64,000 nt of DNA, taken from Actinocrinis sp035650855 (GTDB lineage Bacteria; Actinomycetota; Actinomycetes; Streptomycetales; Catenulisporaceae). The DNA is taken from assembly GCF_035650855.1 (NCBI RefSeq), contig NZ_DASRGV010000027.1, positions 9,739-73,738 on the forward strand. Reading direction: 5' to 3'. Below are positions 7,387 through 17,039 of this stretch, piece after piece. The first letter of the stretch is position 1. Each line of letters begins with the position of its first letter. A model generated the notes under the pieces. The model had not been told where the DNA came from, ran no database searches, and saw only the letters and a program-made list of their open reading frames with translations. The translations under genes and the position numbers were made by a program.

Positions 7387-8445
7387 ATGCGCCGCACCCC
7401 CCTACTGATCGCCGCCCCTCTCTCCGCAATCGCCCTCGCGGCCACGGCCAGCGGGTGCAGCACTCTAGGCGGCACGTCCGCGACGGCGGCGCAGGTGTCC
7501 GGCACCACGAATCTGGTGCTCTACAGCGGCCAGCACGAACAGACCACCGCGCTGCTGGTGTCCGCGTTCGAGAAGTTGAACCCCAATATCAAGGTGACCG
7601 TCCGCAGCGACGACGAGGGCGCGCTCGCCCAGCAGCTGCTGCAGGAGGGTTCGAAGTCGCCGGCCGACCTGTTCTTCGCGGAGAATTCGCCGGCGCTCGA
7701 ACAGGTTCAGGAAAAGGGCTTGCTCGCGCCGGCCCCGGCCGAGGCGCTTTCCGCGATTCCGGCCAAATACGACTCCCCGCAGGGCGACTGGGTCGGTATC
7801 ACCGGGCGGGTCACCTGTCTCGTCGTCGGCGCCGGCGTGCCGGCCTCGCAGGCGCCTACCTCGGCGCTGTCGCTGGCCGACCCGAAGTACAAGGGCAAGC
7901 TCGCCTTCGCGGGCAGCGAGACGGACCTGCAGCCGATGATCACCGCGCTGGCCGACAAGTACGGGACCAAGGCGGCCACGGACTGGCTCAACGGGATCAA
8001 GGCCAACGCGGCGGCCCACCTGCTGCCGGACAACGAGACCGTCACCAAGGACGTGGACACCGGCCAGGTACAGATCGGCGTCGTCGACAACTACTACTGG
8101 TACCGCCAGGCGGTCGACGACGGCGGGTTCGACAAGGCGCACTCGCGCATCGCCTACTTCGCGGCGGGCGACCCCGGCTACGTGTTGAGCGTCTCCGGCA
8201 TCGCCACCCTGGCCTCCAGCAAGCACAAGGACGCGGCCGCCTCGTTCATCAAGTTCCTGGCCTCGCCCCCGGCCGAGAAGATCATCGCCGACTCGGACAG
8301 CTTCGAGTACCCGCTGCTGCCCGGCAGCCCGGCGAACGCGGCCGAACCGCCGCTGACCACGCTGACTCCGGGTACGGTCGGCGTCGACAAGCTCGGCGAC
8401 GGCTCGACCGCCATCTCGCTGCTCCAGCAGGCGCAGCTGCTGTGA
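7387..8445 (+). CDS. Fe3+ ABC transporter, substrate-binding lipoprotein
   Basis: A 352-residue protein; ATG at 7387 with AGGAG six bases upstream. A signal peptide ends in a lipobox (TASGC, Cys near residue 22), so it is anchored outside the membrane. The fold family is that of FbpA/FutA: it begins with NLVLYSGQHEQ, has FAENSPALEQV, and contains the DNYYWYRQ motif whose adjacent tyrosines bind ferric iron in relatives. It is first in a three-gene operon and overlaps the permease gene by four bases. An iron box lies just upstream. Confidence 0.93.
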   Translation: MRRTPLLIAAPLSAIALAATASGCSTLGGTSATAAQVSGTTNLVLYSGQHEQTTALLVSAFEKLNPNIKVTVRSDDEGALAQQLLQEGSKSPADLFFAENSPALEQVQEKGLLAPAPAEALSAIPAKYDSPQGDWVGITGRVTCLVVGAGVPASQAPTSALSLADPKYKGKLAFAGSETDLQPMITALADKYGTKAATDWLNGIKANAAAHLLPDNETVTKDVDTGQVQIGVVDNYYWYRQAVDDGGFDKAHSRIAYFAAGDPGYVLSVSGIATLASSKHKDAAASFIKFLASPPAEKIIADSDSFEYPLLPGSPANAAEPPLTTLTPGTVGVDKLGDGSTAISLLQQAQLL

Positions 8446-10070
8446 GCGCCCCGACGATGCAGGAGGGCGCCCTCGCGGCGCCCTCGCTCCCCCAGACGTC
8501 CGCTGCAGCCGCTGCCCCCGGGCTCGTGCTCGTGGCCGCGCGCCGAGCCCGCCGCCCACCGGTCCTGCTCGGCCTGTCGCTCGCCGCGTCCGCACTGGTG
8601 CTGCTGCCGATGGTGTTCCTGGTCTACCAGGCCGCGCAGGCCGGCTGGGCGCCGCTCGAGCGGCTGCTGTTCCGCTCGCTCACCGCGCACCTGCTGATCA
8701 ACACGGTCGAGCTCGCGGTCTGCGTCACCGTCCTGTGCGCGATTCTCGGCACCGCGGCGGCTTACGCGACCGAACGCACCGATCTGCCGCTGCGGCGGAT
8801 GTGGTCGGCGCTGATCGTGATCCCGCTCGCCATCCCGGACTTCATCGTCGGCTACACCTGGTCCTCGCTGTGGCCCTCGCTGCACGGGCTGGCCGGCGCG
8901 GTGCTGGTGATGACCCTCAGCCTCAACCCCCTGATCTACCTGCCGGTCAAGGCGGCGCTGCGCGAGGCCGACCCGGGCCTCGAGGAGGCCGCCCGCTCGC
9001 TGGGCCTGAGCCCGCTGGGCACGTTCCGCCGGGTGACCCTGCACCAGATCAGGCCCGCGCTCATCGGCGGCAGCCTGGTGGTCTGCCTCGCGCTGCTTGC
9101 CGAGTTCGGCGCGTTCGAGATCCTGCGCTTCCAGACCTTCACCACCACGATCTTCACCGAGTTCACCATCGCCTACTCCACCTCCGCGGCCAGCGCGCTG
9201 GCTCTGGTCCTGGTGCTGCTCGGGCTGGGTGTGCTGGTCGCCAGGCACTACGCCGCGGGGCGGCACGGCCGGGTCTCGCGCGCGAGCGGCGGCGCCCGCC
9301 GTCCGCCGGTCCGGCACCGGCTCGGCCTGCGCGTGATCCCGGTGACCCTCGGCTGCCTGGCGCTGACCGGGCTGTCCCTCGGCGTGCCGATCTCGACCCT
9401 CGGCTACTGGCTGACGCGCACGCAGCCGACCACGCTGCCCGCGGTGGCCCCGGTGCCGACCGCCGCCGAGACCACGCTGCTGTACGCGCTGCTCGCGGCC
9501 GGCGGGGCGATCCTGCTGGCGCTGCCCGTCGCGCTGCTGGTCGAGCGGCATCCGGGTCCGCTTTCCCGGGTGCTGGAATCGGTGACGCTGAGCGTGCAGG
9601 GCCTGCCCGGCCTGGTGATCGCGATGGCGCTGGTGTTCTTCGCGGTGCGCTACGCCTTCCCGCTGTATCAGAGCCCGATCCTGATGGTCGCGGCGTACTC
9701 GGTGCTGTTCTGCCCGCTCGCCCTGGTCTCGGTGCGTGCCTCCCTCGCGCACGCCCCGGCCCGGCTCGAGGAGACCGCGCGCTCGCTGGGCAAGCGGCCG
9801 CTCGGGGCGCTGCTGCGGGTGACCCTGCCGCTGATCGCACCGGGCCTCGCGGCCGGATTCTGCCTGGTGTTCCTGTCCGTGGTCACCGAGCTGACCGCGA
9901 CGCTGCTGTTGCTTCCCTCCGGGGTCAAGACGCTGGCCACCCAGTTCTGGGCCTTCCAGAACGACCAGTCGTACGCCGCGGCGGCCCCCTACGCGACGGC
10001 GATCGTGGCGATCGCGGTCGTGCCCGGCTATCTGCTGGGCGTGTGGTTCGACAAGAAACGAGGAGCCTGA
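8442..10070 (+). CDS. Fe3+ ABC transporter permease, two fused membrane domains
   Basis: A 542-residue protein. The GTG at 8442 overlaps the previous stop (GTGA), indicating translational coupling; an ATG at 8457 is an alternative. The protein holds two copies of the binding-protein-dependent permease domain, each with an EAA loop: EEAARSLGLSPLGTFRRVTL and EETARSLGKRPLGALLRVTL. About twelve membrane helices are evident. This fused layout is standard for FbpB/AfuB-type iron permeases. It moves Fe3+ delivered by the lipoprotein across the membrane using the ATPase encoded six bases downstream. Confidence 0.92.
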   Translation: MSAPTMQEGALAAPSLPQTSAAAAAPGLVLVAARRARRPPVLLGLSLAASALVLLPMVFLVYQAAQAGWAPLERLLFRSLTAHLLINTVELAVCVTVLCAILGTAAAYATERTDLPLRRMWSALIVIPLAIPDFIVGYTWSSLWPSLHGLAGAVLVMTLSLNPLIYLPVKAALREADPGLEEAARSLGLSPLGTFRRVTLHQIRPALIGGSLVVCLALLAEFGAFEILRFQTFTTTIFTEFTIAYSTSAASALALVLVLLGLGVLVARHYAAGRHGRVSRASGGARRPPVRHRLGLRVIPVTLGCLALTGLSLGVPISTLGYWLTRTQPTTLPAVAPVPTAAETTLLYALLAAGGAILLALPVALLVERHPGPLSRVLESVTLSVQGLPGLVIAMALVFFAVRYAFPLYQSPILMVAAYSVLFCPLALVSVRASLAHAPARLEETARSLGKRPLGALLRVTLPLIAPGLAAGFCLVFLSVVTELTATLLLLPSGVKTLATQFWAFQNDQSYAAAAPYATAIVAIAVVPGYLLGVWFDKKRGA

Positions 10071-10075
10071 AAGCC

Positions 10076-11362
10076 ATGACGCAGATCGCCGAACTGCCGC
10101 GACTCGAATCCGCATCAGGGCCCGCAGCCGCGGCCGCGACCGGGTCCGAGTCCGAATCAGCGCCGTCGCTCGTGCGCATCAGTGGCCTGTATAAGTCGTA
10201 CGGCGCGACGCCGGTGCTGCGCGGCGTGGACCTGACCATTCGCACGGGCGCGCTCACCGCGGTGCTCGGGCCGTCCGGCAGCGGCAAGACCACCATGCTG
10301 CGGCTGCTGGCCGGCTTCGAACGCGCCGACCGCGGCCAGATCGAGCTTGGCGATCGGACCGTGGATAACGCTCGTAGCGCGGTGCCGCCGGAGAAGCGGC
10401 GCATCGGCTACGTACCGCAGGACGGCGCGCTCTTCCCGCATCTGACGGTGCGTGAGAACGTCGGGTTCGGTCTGCCGCGGGCGCAACGGCGCTCCGGGCG
10501 TATCGAGGAACTGCTCGAACTGACCGATCTGAGCGGCATGGCCGGTCGGTACCCGCACCAGCTCTCCGGCGGCCAGCAGCAGCGCGTCGCCCTCGCCCGC
10601 GCCCTCGCGCCGCGCCCGGACCTCGTGCTGCTCGACGAGCCCTTCTCCGCGCTCGACGCCGCGTTGCGTACGTCGGTCCGGGCCGAGGTTCTGGCGATCC
10701 TGCGGGCCACCGCCTGTACCGCGATCCTGGTTACCCACGATCAGGATGAGGCCCTTTCGATGGCCGACCGCATCGCGGTCCTGCGTGAGGGCCGAGTCGT
10801 GCAGCACGGCACTGCCCGGGAGCTGTACGACACGCCTGCGGACCCGCAGCTGGCGTGCTTCCTCGGCGAAGCCAACCTGCTCGACGCGACGCTCACCCCG
10901 AGCGGCGCCGACCTCGGCCCGCTCGGCCTGTTGGCGGTGCTGCCCGAGTGCGGCGGCAGTTGCGCCGAGAGCGAGCGCAGGGAGGACGCTGGCGCGAGCA
11001 ATGGCGCGAAGGACGCTGCTGCGGCTACAGCCACGGCCACGACCGCAAGCATCGGCACCACCGCTACCGCGCTAATCCGGCCCGAACAGTTCTCCGTCGA
11101 TGTGTGTGACGACGCGGCGGACGACGACTCCGCGAGGGCCGGAATCCCCGGCCTTGTGGAGCGGTGCGATTACTACGGCCACGACGCGATGCTCACGGTG
11201 CGACCGCAGGCCGAGCGGGCCGACAACGTGCGGCGCCTGCCCGAGAAGCTGCTCGTCCGCATGCCCGCGGGCGGACAACTCTCGGCGGGCACGCTCGTCA
11301 AGCTCACCGTGCGCAGCCCGATCGCCGTCTGGCGCGCGGAGGACGTCCCTGCCGCCGCGTGA
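10076..11362 (+). CDS. Fe3+ ABC transporter ATP-binding subunit
   Basis: A 428-residue protein, ATG with AGGAG about ten bases upstream. An Ala/Ser/Glu-rich leader of ~30 residues precedes the ABC core: Walker A GPSGSGKTT, Q-loop PQDGALFPH, signature LSGGQQQR, Walker B LVLLDEP and switch His in VTHDQDEA. A C-terminal TOBE-type regulatory domain follows (ALIRPEQF, then LLVRMPAGGQL). It is interrupted by an unusual Ala/Thr/Ser-rich insert at roughly residues 295-335 that is absent from typical FbpC proteins. It powers the upstream permease. Confidence 0.92.
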   Translation: MTQIAELPRLESASGPAAAAATGSESESAPSLVRISGLYKSYGATPVLRGVDLTIRTGALTAVLGPSGSGKTTMLRLLAGFERADRGQIELGDRTVDNARSAVPPEKRRIGYVPQDGALFPHLTVRENVGFGLPRAQRRSGRIEELLELTDLSGMAGRYPHQLSGGQQQRVALARALAPRPDLVLLDEPFSALDAALRTSVRAEVLAILRATACTAILVTHDQDEALSMADRIAVLREGRVVQHGTARELYDTPADPQLACFLGEANLLDATLTPSGADLGPLGLLAVLPECGGSCAESERREDAGASNGAKDAAAATATATTASIGTTATALIRPEQFSVDVCDDAADDDSARAGIPGLVERCDYYGHDAMLTVRPQAERADNVRRLPEKLLVRMPAGGQLSAGTLVKLTVRSPIAVWRAEDVPAAA

Positions 11363-11495
11363 TCTGCGGAGCCGTACTGGAGCCGTGCAGGAAGAGCAGC
11401 GTCGGGGTGCTGATCGTTCGGGCCAGCACCCCCACGGTGCGATGAAGGCGCGGCAAGGTCTAGGTTGAGTCCCGGAAACCGAGCGGGAGGCGACG

Positions 11496-12287
11496 ATGGC
11501 TGACGGCGGCGTGCACTTCGACCCCGAGGTGACGGTGGCCAATCCCGCGCGGGTATACGACTACTGGCTCGGCGGCTCGTCGAACTTCGCCGTGGACCGG
11601 GAGCTGGGCGACCGGATGATCGCCATCGACTCGCGCGTGGTGCCGATGGTGCGGGAGAACCGGCACTTCCTGCGCCGCGTGGTCACTTGGCTGTGCCGGC
11701 ACGGCGTGACCCAGTTCCTTGATCTGGGCTCCGGGATTCCGACCGTGGGCAACGTGCACGAGGTCGCCACCCGCGTCACGCCGGAGGCGAAGGTCGCTTA
11801 CGTCGACAGCGAGCCGGTGGCCGTCGCGTACAGCTCACGCATCCTCGAAGGCAATCAGAACGCGACGATCACACACGCCGACCTGCGCGACTCGGAGACC
11901 GTGCTGTCCGCGCCGACGGTCGCCGGGCTGCTGGACTTCAGCCGACCGGTCGCGGTGCTGGCGCTCTCGGTGATGCAGTACTTCGACGACGCCTCGGATC
12001 CCGCCGCCATGCTGGCCCGCTATCGCAAGGTGCTGGTTCCCGGCTCGTACCTGGCGATCTCGCATATCAGCGCGGACGATCCGGACGTGGACATGGACGG
12101 CCTCGCCGACGCGACGAAGAACGCCACCGTGAGCGCGCATCCGCGCACGCGGGCCGGGGTGACCGCGTTGTTCGGCGACGCGCAGCTGGTGCCGCCGGGA
12201 CTGGTGTGGGTCGGCGGATGGCATCCGGAACCCGGCTCGGCCGAGCCCGTACCGGGAATACTCGGCGGGCTCGGCCGGGTGGGTTGA
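11496..12287 (+). CDS. SAM-dependent methyltransferase, PF04672 (DUF574) family
   Basis: A 263-residue protein with GGGAGG upstream of the ATG. It shows the family's N-terminal ARVYDYWLGGSSNFAVDR and the SAM-binding glycine loop FLDLGSGIPTVGNVHEVA near residue 75, followed by the acidic strand end VAYVDSEPVA. Actinomycetes carry many paralogues of this family; substrates are mostly unknown. It stands alone, about 130 bases after the transporter operon and convergent with the GH31 gene. Confidence 0.88.
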   Translation: MADGGVHFDPEVTVANPARVYDYWLGGSSNFAVDRELGDRMIAIDSRVVPMVRENRHFLRRVVTWLCRHGVTQFLDLGSGIPTVGNVHEVATRVTPEAKVAYVDSEPVAVAYSSRILEGNQNATITHADLRDSETVLSAPTVAGLLDFSRPVAVLALSVMQYFDDASDPAAMLARYRKVLVPGSYLAISHISADDPDVDMDGLADATKNATVSAHPRTRAGVTALFGDAQLVPPGLVWVGGWHPEPGSAEPVPGILGGLGRVG

Positions 12288-12303
12288 CTGACCGGCTGAT
12301 CAT

Positions 12304-12366
12304 TTCGTGCTTCGGATAAACACCTTCATGGTGTGGATGAACACCTTCGTGCTTTAGATGAATACC
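12304..12366. repeat. Three 21-bp imperfect tandem repeats
   Basis: Units at 12304-12324, 12325-12345 and 12346-12366 follow the pattern TTC(G/A)TG, six variable bases, GAT(A/G)AA(C/T)ACC. They fill the gap between the convergent methyltransferase and GH31 genes. Confidence 0.7.
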
Positions 12367-12374
12367 GCCGCGCG

Positions 12375-15300
12375 TCAGCCGCCGAGGCGGAACTGCTGCG
12401 CCACGGTGCCGTTGCAGTCGTAGATCTGAAGCAGGTCGCCGGAGGCCTCGTCGTTGTTCGGATCGTCGAGGCAGCGCCCTGATTGCGGGTTGAGCAGCGA
12501 GCCGTTGGACTGGCTCAGCCAGGTTTGAGAACCGCTGCCGTTGCAGTCGAACAGCTGAACCTGCGTCCCGTTCGCGGTTCCCGCGTTGCGCACGTCGAGG
12601 CACTTACCGAAGACGCGGATCGTGCTGTCGCCGGGCGCGAACCAGCGCTGCGCATCGGTCTGGTTGCACGTGTAGAGCTGCACAGCGGTCGCATACGACG
12701 GATCGGCGCCGGCCACGTCCGCGCACAGCCCGCCGGGCCCGTTGATCGGACCTGGGGGCAGCTTCCAGAGCTGGGCCGCCGAACCGTTGCAGTCGTAGAG
12801 CTGCACTTGGACCGCGCCCGGCGTGGTGTTGCCGTTCGGGTCGTCGAGGCAGCGCCCTGATTGCGGGTTGAGCAGCGCGCCGTTCGTCTCGGCGACCCAG
12901 GTCTGGGAAGCGGAGCCGTTGCAGTCAAACAGCTGCACCGGCGTTCCGTTCGCCGTGCCCGCGTTGGCGGCATCGAGACACTTGCCGAGAACCTGCACAG
13001 TATTCGTGCTCGTATACGCGATCTGCTGCGCGGCGGTGTGGTTGCAGGTGTACAGCTGGATCGGCGTTGCGTTCGCCGTCGATCCGCCGCGTACGTCGAG
13101 GCAAAGGCCGCCGTCGCCGATGACCTCTCCGCTCGTCGGATTCGCGGTCGCGCTGCCGCTCAGCGAGATCGTGTGCGCCGAGCTGACCGGAAGCGCGGCG
13201 GTGACGACGGTTGTCGTCCGCAGATTCGGGTTGTAGGACCACGCGGTTTCCGGGACCTGAACGCCGTCGACGAACACCGCCGTCGGCGCGTTCGCGTTCG
13301 ACAGCCGCAGCGTGTAAGAACGCCGGCTTGCCGCGCCGCTGAAGCCGCCGCTGTCGGCTCCGATGGTCAGCGTCCGCGCGGCATCGCTCCACGAGATCGG
13401 CGTGCTCGTGGACTGGCCGCTCTGGTAGCCGGCCCCCTCGCCCGCGTCCTGGTAGAGCGGGAACGAGCCGTCCGCTCCGGCCGCGACCGAAAGCGTGAGC
13501 TGCGTCAGCGGCTTCTGCGCGGCGTCCTGGACGTAGTCGGTGCGCGTCGGCATGATGCCGCCGCTCTTGATCAGCACCGGCATCGCGGAAAGCGGGTCGG
13601 TGATGGTGACCGCGGCCGGCCCGGTATAGCTGGTGCCGGTGAAGTAGTCGGTCCAGGTGCCCGGCGGGATCCAAGCGCTGACCGAGCCGTTGCCGTTGGC
13701 GTCGTTCGGCGAGGTGATCGGCGCGACGAGGACGTTGTCGCCGTACAGGTACTCCTGGTTGTAGGTGTACGCCTCGTTGTTGCCGGGATAGTCGAGATAC
13801 AGAGGCCTGATGATCGGGACGCCGGTGGCGTGCGCCTGTTCGGCGAGGGTGTACGTGTACGGCACCAACGCCTCACGCAGCCGGAGGAAGCGCTCGGCGC
13901 TCGCGTCCGCGGCCGCTCCGTAGTTCCACGGGAGCCGGTCGCCGTGGTCGGAGTGCAGCCGATCGATCGGTTGGAAGGTGCCGAGCTGCACCCACCGCGC
14001 GTACATGTCGTCGGCCAGGTGGTTGCCGTGGAAGCTGCCGATGTCGTTGCTCACGTTGGAGATTCCGGCCGCGGCCTCGTCCCCGGCGAAGTGCGCCTCG
14101 AGCGACATCATCGCCCAGGTCGCCTCGGTGTCGCCGGTGAACTGCATCGTGTTGCGCCGCTCTGACCACGGCCCCAGCGCGTAGGTGCCCAAGTCGCCGG
14201 CCTGCTCGGAGGAGCCGATGCGGCCGAAGGAGAAGCCGCGCAGCCCGCGTGCCGCGTCATCCTGCGCGTAGGCCTGGTTGATGAAGTTGTCCGGGGCGAC
14301 GTGCGGGTCGCTCGCGGTGGAATTGCCGCAGCCGCCGCAGTAATCCAGCCACCATTCGCGCACGCCCTGCTGCTCGAAGGGCTTGTGCAGGTTGAAGTAG
14401 GCGGCCAGCTGGTTCGGGTTCGACCAGTCGAACTCGTAGTCGCCGGAGCGGCCGGGGTCGGGGGAAAGGCCGCCGGCGGTGGAGTTCGCGGCGGGGAATT
14501 GCGGATCGTTGCCGGCGATGCCTACGTGGATGTTGAACGAGGTCTCAAGGCCCTGTTGCTGTGTCCAGGCCATGAACGCGTTCGGGTCGGGGAACAGGGC
14601 GCTGTTCCAGTTCCAGCCGTCCCACTGGTTCGGTGCCTTCCAGTCGGTGTCCACGACCAGCCAGTCGAGCGGCGTGAAGGTGCTGCGGAAGGTGGGCAGC
14701 AGCGTGTTCTCGTAGTCGGCGGCGGTGTAGGCGTAGTAGCGCGAGTACCAGATGCCGTAAGCGGATTCGGGCAGCAGGTTTGCCCCGCCGGTCAGTGCGT
14801 TGAGATCGGAGAGGCCCTGCTTGTAGTTCGTGCCGTAGCCGAAGAAGTAGCCGTCCTGGTAGGGCTGCGTGCCGTGGGACGGCCGATCGGTCACGGTGCC
14901 GTTCGCGTTGAGCAGTGCCGAGCGCGAGTCGTCCAGCAGATACCAGCCGTCGCGGTCCAGGATGCCCGGATGCTCGATCGAGGTGGCAGGATTCTGATTG
15001 TCCAGCGAGCTGGCCCAGCCGCCGAGCGTGTCCTTCGGCCCGGCCCCATATGCCGTGGTCAGCAGCGAACTCGAAGCGCCGGGCGGCGGATAGGCGGCGC
15101 CGGAGGCCGTGACGGCGAGGCTGTCGAGGTTCACGTTGCCGCTGTCGGAGGGATTCTGCACGATGCCGATCGTGTTCACGCCGGCCTTGAGGCTGACCGG
15201 GACGGACACTGTCGACCAGGTGTCCCAGGATGCTGTGACCGGGAGTGTCAGCGTCGGGCCTGGTGCGCCGTTGACGGTGGTCGAGAGGGTACGCGTGGTG

Positions 15301-15956
15301 TCCTGTCCGTCGCCGCCGGTCGCGTTGGCATATCGAACACTGAGTTGGTAGGTGCCGGAGGACGGGACTGCCGAGACGTCCTGCTGAATCCCGCTGTGCG
15401 CCTGGTTGAAGCCGGCGACGAATCCGGAGCCGGTGTAGTTGCTGTGGTCGTACGCGGTCGAGGCACCCCAGCTCAGGAGGCTGTTCTCGGCCTCGCAGGC
15501 CGTGGCGAAGGCGCAGTAGGAGGGGAAGGACGGTGCGGCGGTGACGTTGGTCCCGGAGACGACGACCGAGGTGTTGGCGGCGGTGAAGGGGCCGCTGCCT
15601 TCCTTGTAGCGCAGGGTGAGCGAGCCGGTGTCGATCTGCCGGTAGCCGCCGCTGACCGAGGTGGTGAACGGCACGGCCGGGAATGATCGGTTCACCGCGT
15701 TGAATGTCGCGGCGTCCTGGAACTTGCCGTCGCCGGCGTATTCGAGCCGGATCAGCGTCGGGGTGAGCACTTCGAAGCGGGCGCTGCCGTCGGTGACGGT
15801 AGCGGAGGCGGCGGTCGCGCGGGCCGATTTGGCGGCCGCCGGGGGAGCGGAGGTGACGAGCGCGGTGCCGAGGAGGGCGAGCAGCGCGGCGGTTGCGGTC
15901 AGCGTGCGGGCTGGGATCGGGGTCGGAGAGGTGGTGCGTGGCGATTGTGGGTACAT
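12375..15956 (-). CDS. Secreted GH31 glycosidase with inserted CBM and two beta-trefoil modules
   Basis: A 1193-residue protein; ATG at 15956 with GGAGC six bases upstream. A signal peptide ends near residue 42. The GH31 N-terminal sandwich (45-145) is interrupted by a CBM35/CBM6-like module (about 150-285, CEAENSLLSWG to NLDSLAV). The barrel follows with the nucleophile region REWWLDYCGG (Asp538) and the acid/base region FTGDTEATW (Asp609). The C-terminus carries two ricin-type beta-trefoils (about 915-1190) with repeated GKCLDxxNxGTANGT and LFDCNGS units. GH31 enzymes cleave alpha-glucosidic or related bonds; the exact substrate is unclear. A LacI-type palindrome lies just upstream. Confidence 0.92.
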   Translation of the reverse strand: MYPQSPRTTSPTPIPARTLTATAALLALLGTALVTSAPPAAAKSARATAASATVTDGSARFEVLTPTLIRLEYAGDGKFQDAATFNAVNRSFPAVPFTTSVSGGYRQIDTGSLTLRYKEGSGPFTAANTSVVVSGTNVTAAPSFPSYCAFATACEAENSLLSWGASTAYDHSNYTGSGFVAGFNQAHSGIQQDVSAVPSSGTYQLSVRYANATGGDGQDTTRTLSTTVNGAPGPTLTLPVTASWDTWSTVSVPVSLKAGVNTIGIVQNPSDSGNVNLDSLAVTASGAAYPPPGASSSLLTTAYGAGPKDTLGGWASSLDNQNPATSIEHPGILDRDGWYLLDDSRSALLNANGTVTDRPSHGTQPYQDGYFFGYGTNYKQGLSDLNALTGGANLLPESAYGIWYSRYYAYTAADYENTLLPTFRSTFTPLDWLVVDTDWKAPNQWDGWNWNSALFPDPNAFMAWTQQQGLETSFNIHVGIAGNDPQFPAANSTAGGLSPDPGRSGDYEFDWSNPNQLAAYFNLHKPFEQQGVREWWLDYCGGCGNSTASDPHVAPDNFINQAYAQDDAARGLRGFSFGRIGSSEQAGDLGTYALGPWSERRNTMQFTGDTEATWAMMSLEAHFAGDEAAAGISNVSNDIGSFHGNHLADDMYARWVQLGTFQPIDRLHSDHGDRLPWNYGAAADASAERFLRLREALVPYTYTLAEQAHATGVPIIRPLYLDYPGNNEAYTYNQEYLYGDNVLVAPITSPNDANGNGSVSAWIPPGTWTDYFTGTSYTGPAAVTITDPLSAMPVLIKSGGIMPTRTDYVQDAAQKPLTQLTLSVAAGADGSFPLYQDAGEGAGYQSGQSTSTPISWSDAARTLTIGADSGGFSGAASRRSYTLRLSNANAPTAVFVDGVQVPETAWSYNPNLRTTTVVTAALPVSSAHTISLSGSATANPTSGEVIGDGGLCLDVRGGSTANATPIQLYTCNHTAAQQIAYTSTNTVQVLGKCLDAANAGTANGTPVQLFDCNGSASQTWVAETNGALLNPQSGRCLDDPNGNTTPGAVQVQLYDCNGSAAQLWKLPPGPINGPGGLCADVAGADPSYATAVQLYTCNQTDAQRWFAPGDSTIRVFGKCLDVRNAGTANGTQVQLFDCNGSGSQTWLSQSNGSLLNPQSGRCLDDPNNDEASGDLLQIYDCNGTVAQQFRLGG

Positions 15957-15982
15957 GCCTGCTCCACGATGAGGCGCGAGGT

Positions 15983-15996
15983 TGACAACGTTGTCA
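15983..15996. promoter_or_regulatory. LacI-type operator upstream of GH31
   Basis: TGACAACGTTGTCA is a perfect 14-bp palindrome with the central CG typical of LacI-family operators, 27 bases before the GH31 start. The identical sequence lies beside the LacI gene at 50540. Confidence 0.8.
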
Positions 15997-16163
15997 GTTT
16001 GCTGTTTAGCAGAACCACAGCAGTCGAACAAGACCGGTCAGAGCAGAACCGGCTTGAACAGAGGTCCGATCAATTCTCCCCGCGATCGAACAAAGGTGGC
16101 GCGGCGGTCACGGTCCGACGACGGATTCCCAAGGGTTTCGTTAGCGTCTGGTAACGATCGCGT

Positions 16164-17003
16164 ATGGCCTCTGATGCGCCCTTGATCCGCAACGCCCGCG
16201 ACGTCACCATGCTGCGCATGGCCACGGTCGTCGCCTTTCACGCGCACCCGGATGACGAGGCTCTGCTCACCGGCGGCACCCTCGCGCGCCTCGCCAGTGA
16301 AGGCCATCGCACCGTCATCGTCGTGGCCTGTGACGGGGTCACGGGCGAGGCGACCGGCGAGGATGCGACGCGGCGGCTCGATGAGCTGCGCGCGAGCGCC
16401 CGGGTGCTGGGCGTGGCGCGGGTCGCCCACCTCGGCTATGCAGACAGCGGCTGGGGACCGGCGTTCTTCCCCGACCCGGCCGATCGCGCGCGGTTCGCCC
16501 GCGCACCGATCGAGCAGGCGGCACAGCGGCTCGCCGACATCCTGCGCGAGGAACACGCCGACGTGCTGATCAGCTATGACCCGCAAGGCGGATACGGGCA
16601 TCGCGACCACGTTCGCGTCCATGAGGTCGGCGCACGCGCCGCCCGCCTGGCCGAGGTGCGCCGTGTCCTACAGGCGACCGCGCCGCGCGAACCCCTGGTG
16701 CGGACCTTCCAGGTGCTGCGCGCGGTCGGCCTGCTGCGCGGCTACGACCCGGAGACGATCCGCACGTCGTACAGCCCGCGCGCCGCGATAACGCACCGGG
16801 TCGACGTGCGCCGCTTCGCCGGAGCCAAGCGCGCGGCGCTGGCCTGCCACGCCTCGCAGGTGCGCGGAAAGGGACGCGCTTCGCTACCGCTGCGCGCGTT
16901 GGCGGGCCTGCCGACGCCGTTGTTCGCGCTCTTACTCGGTCACGAGTGGTACGTGGACCCGGACGCGGTAGTCGGCGGTTTCGTGCGCGAGAAGATCGTG
17001 TAG
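16164..17003 (+). CDS. PIG-L/LmbE-family zinc deacetylase
   Basis: A 279-residue protein. The metal-binding AHPDDE motif is near residue 25 and a second histidine pair, HRDHVRVH, near 150. This is the fold of N-acetylglucosaminyl and mycothiol-type deacetylases, which remove acetyl from amino sugars or related amides. Substrate is not determinable here: residues beyond the metal site differ from MshB and Mca as I recall them. Start uncertain: ATGs at 16164, 16209 and 16218 all lack a strong ribosome binding site; 16218 places the start just before ATVVAFHAHPDDE. Confidence 0.85.
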   Translation: MASDAPLIRNARDVTMLRMATVVAFHAHPDDEALLTGGTLARLASEGHRTVIVVACDGVTGEATGEDATRRLDELRASARVLGVARVAHLGYADSGWGPAFFPDPADRARFARAPIEQAAQRLADILREEHADVLISYDPQGGYGHRDHVRVHEVGARAARLAEVRRVLQATAPREPLVRTFQVLRAVGLLRGYDPETIRTSYSPRAAITHRVDVRRFAGAKRAALACHASQVRGKGRASLPLRALAGLPTPLFALLLGHEWYVDPDAVVGGFVREKIV

Positions 17004-17039
17004 TCGAGGTACCGGAGCATCGCGGCTCGGCGGTACCTG

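Noticed and set aside
7347..10070. A single frame reading through the lipoprotein region into the permease, as if one 907-residue protein
   Set aside because: The upstream part is the lipoprotein gene read in the wrong frame; the true permease begins at the GTG that overlaps the lipoprotein stop.
12304..12366. CRISPR array
   Set aside because: The three units are contiguous 21-bp repeats without spacers, and no cas genes are present.
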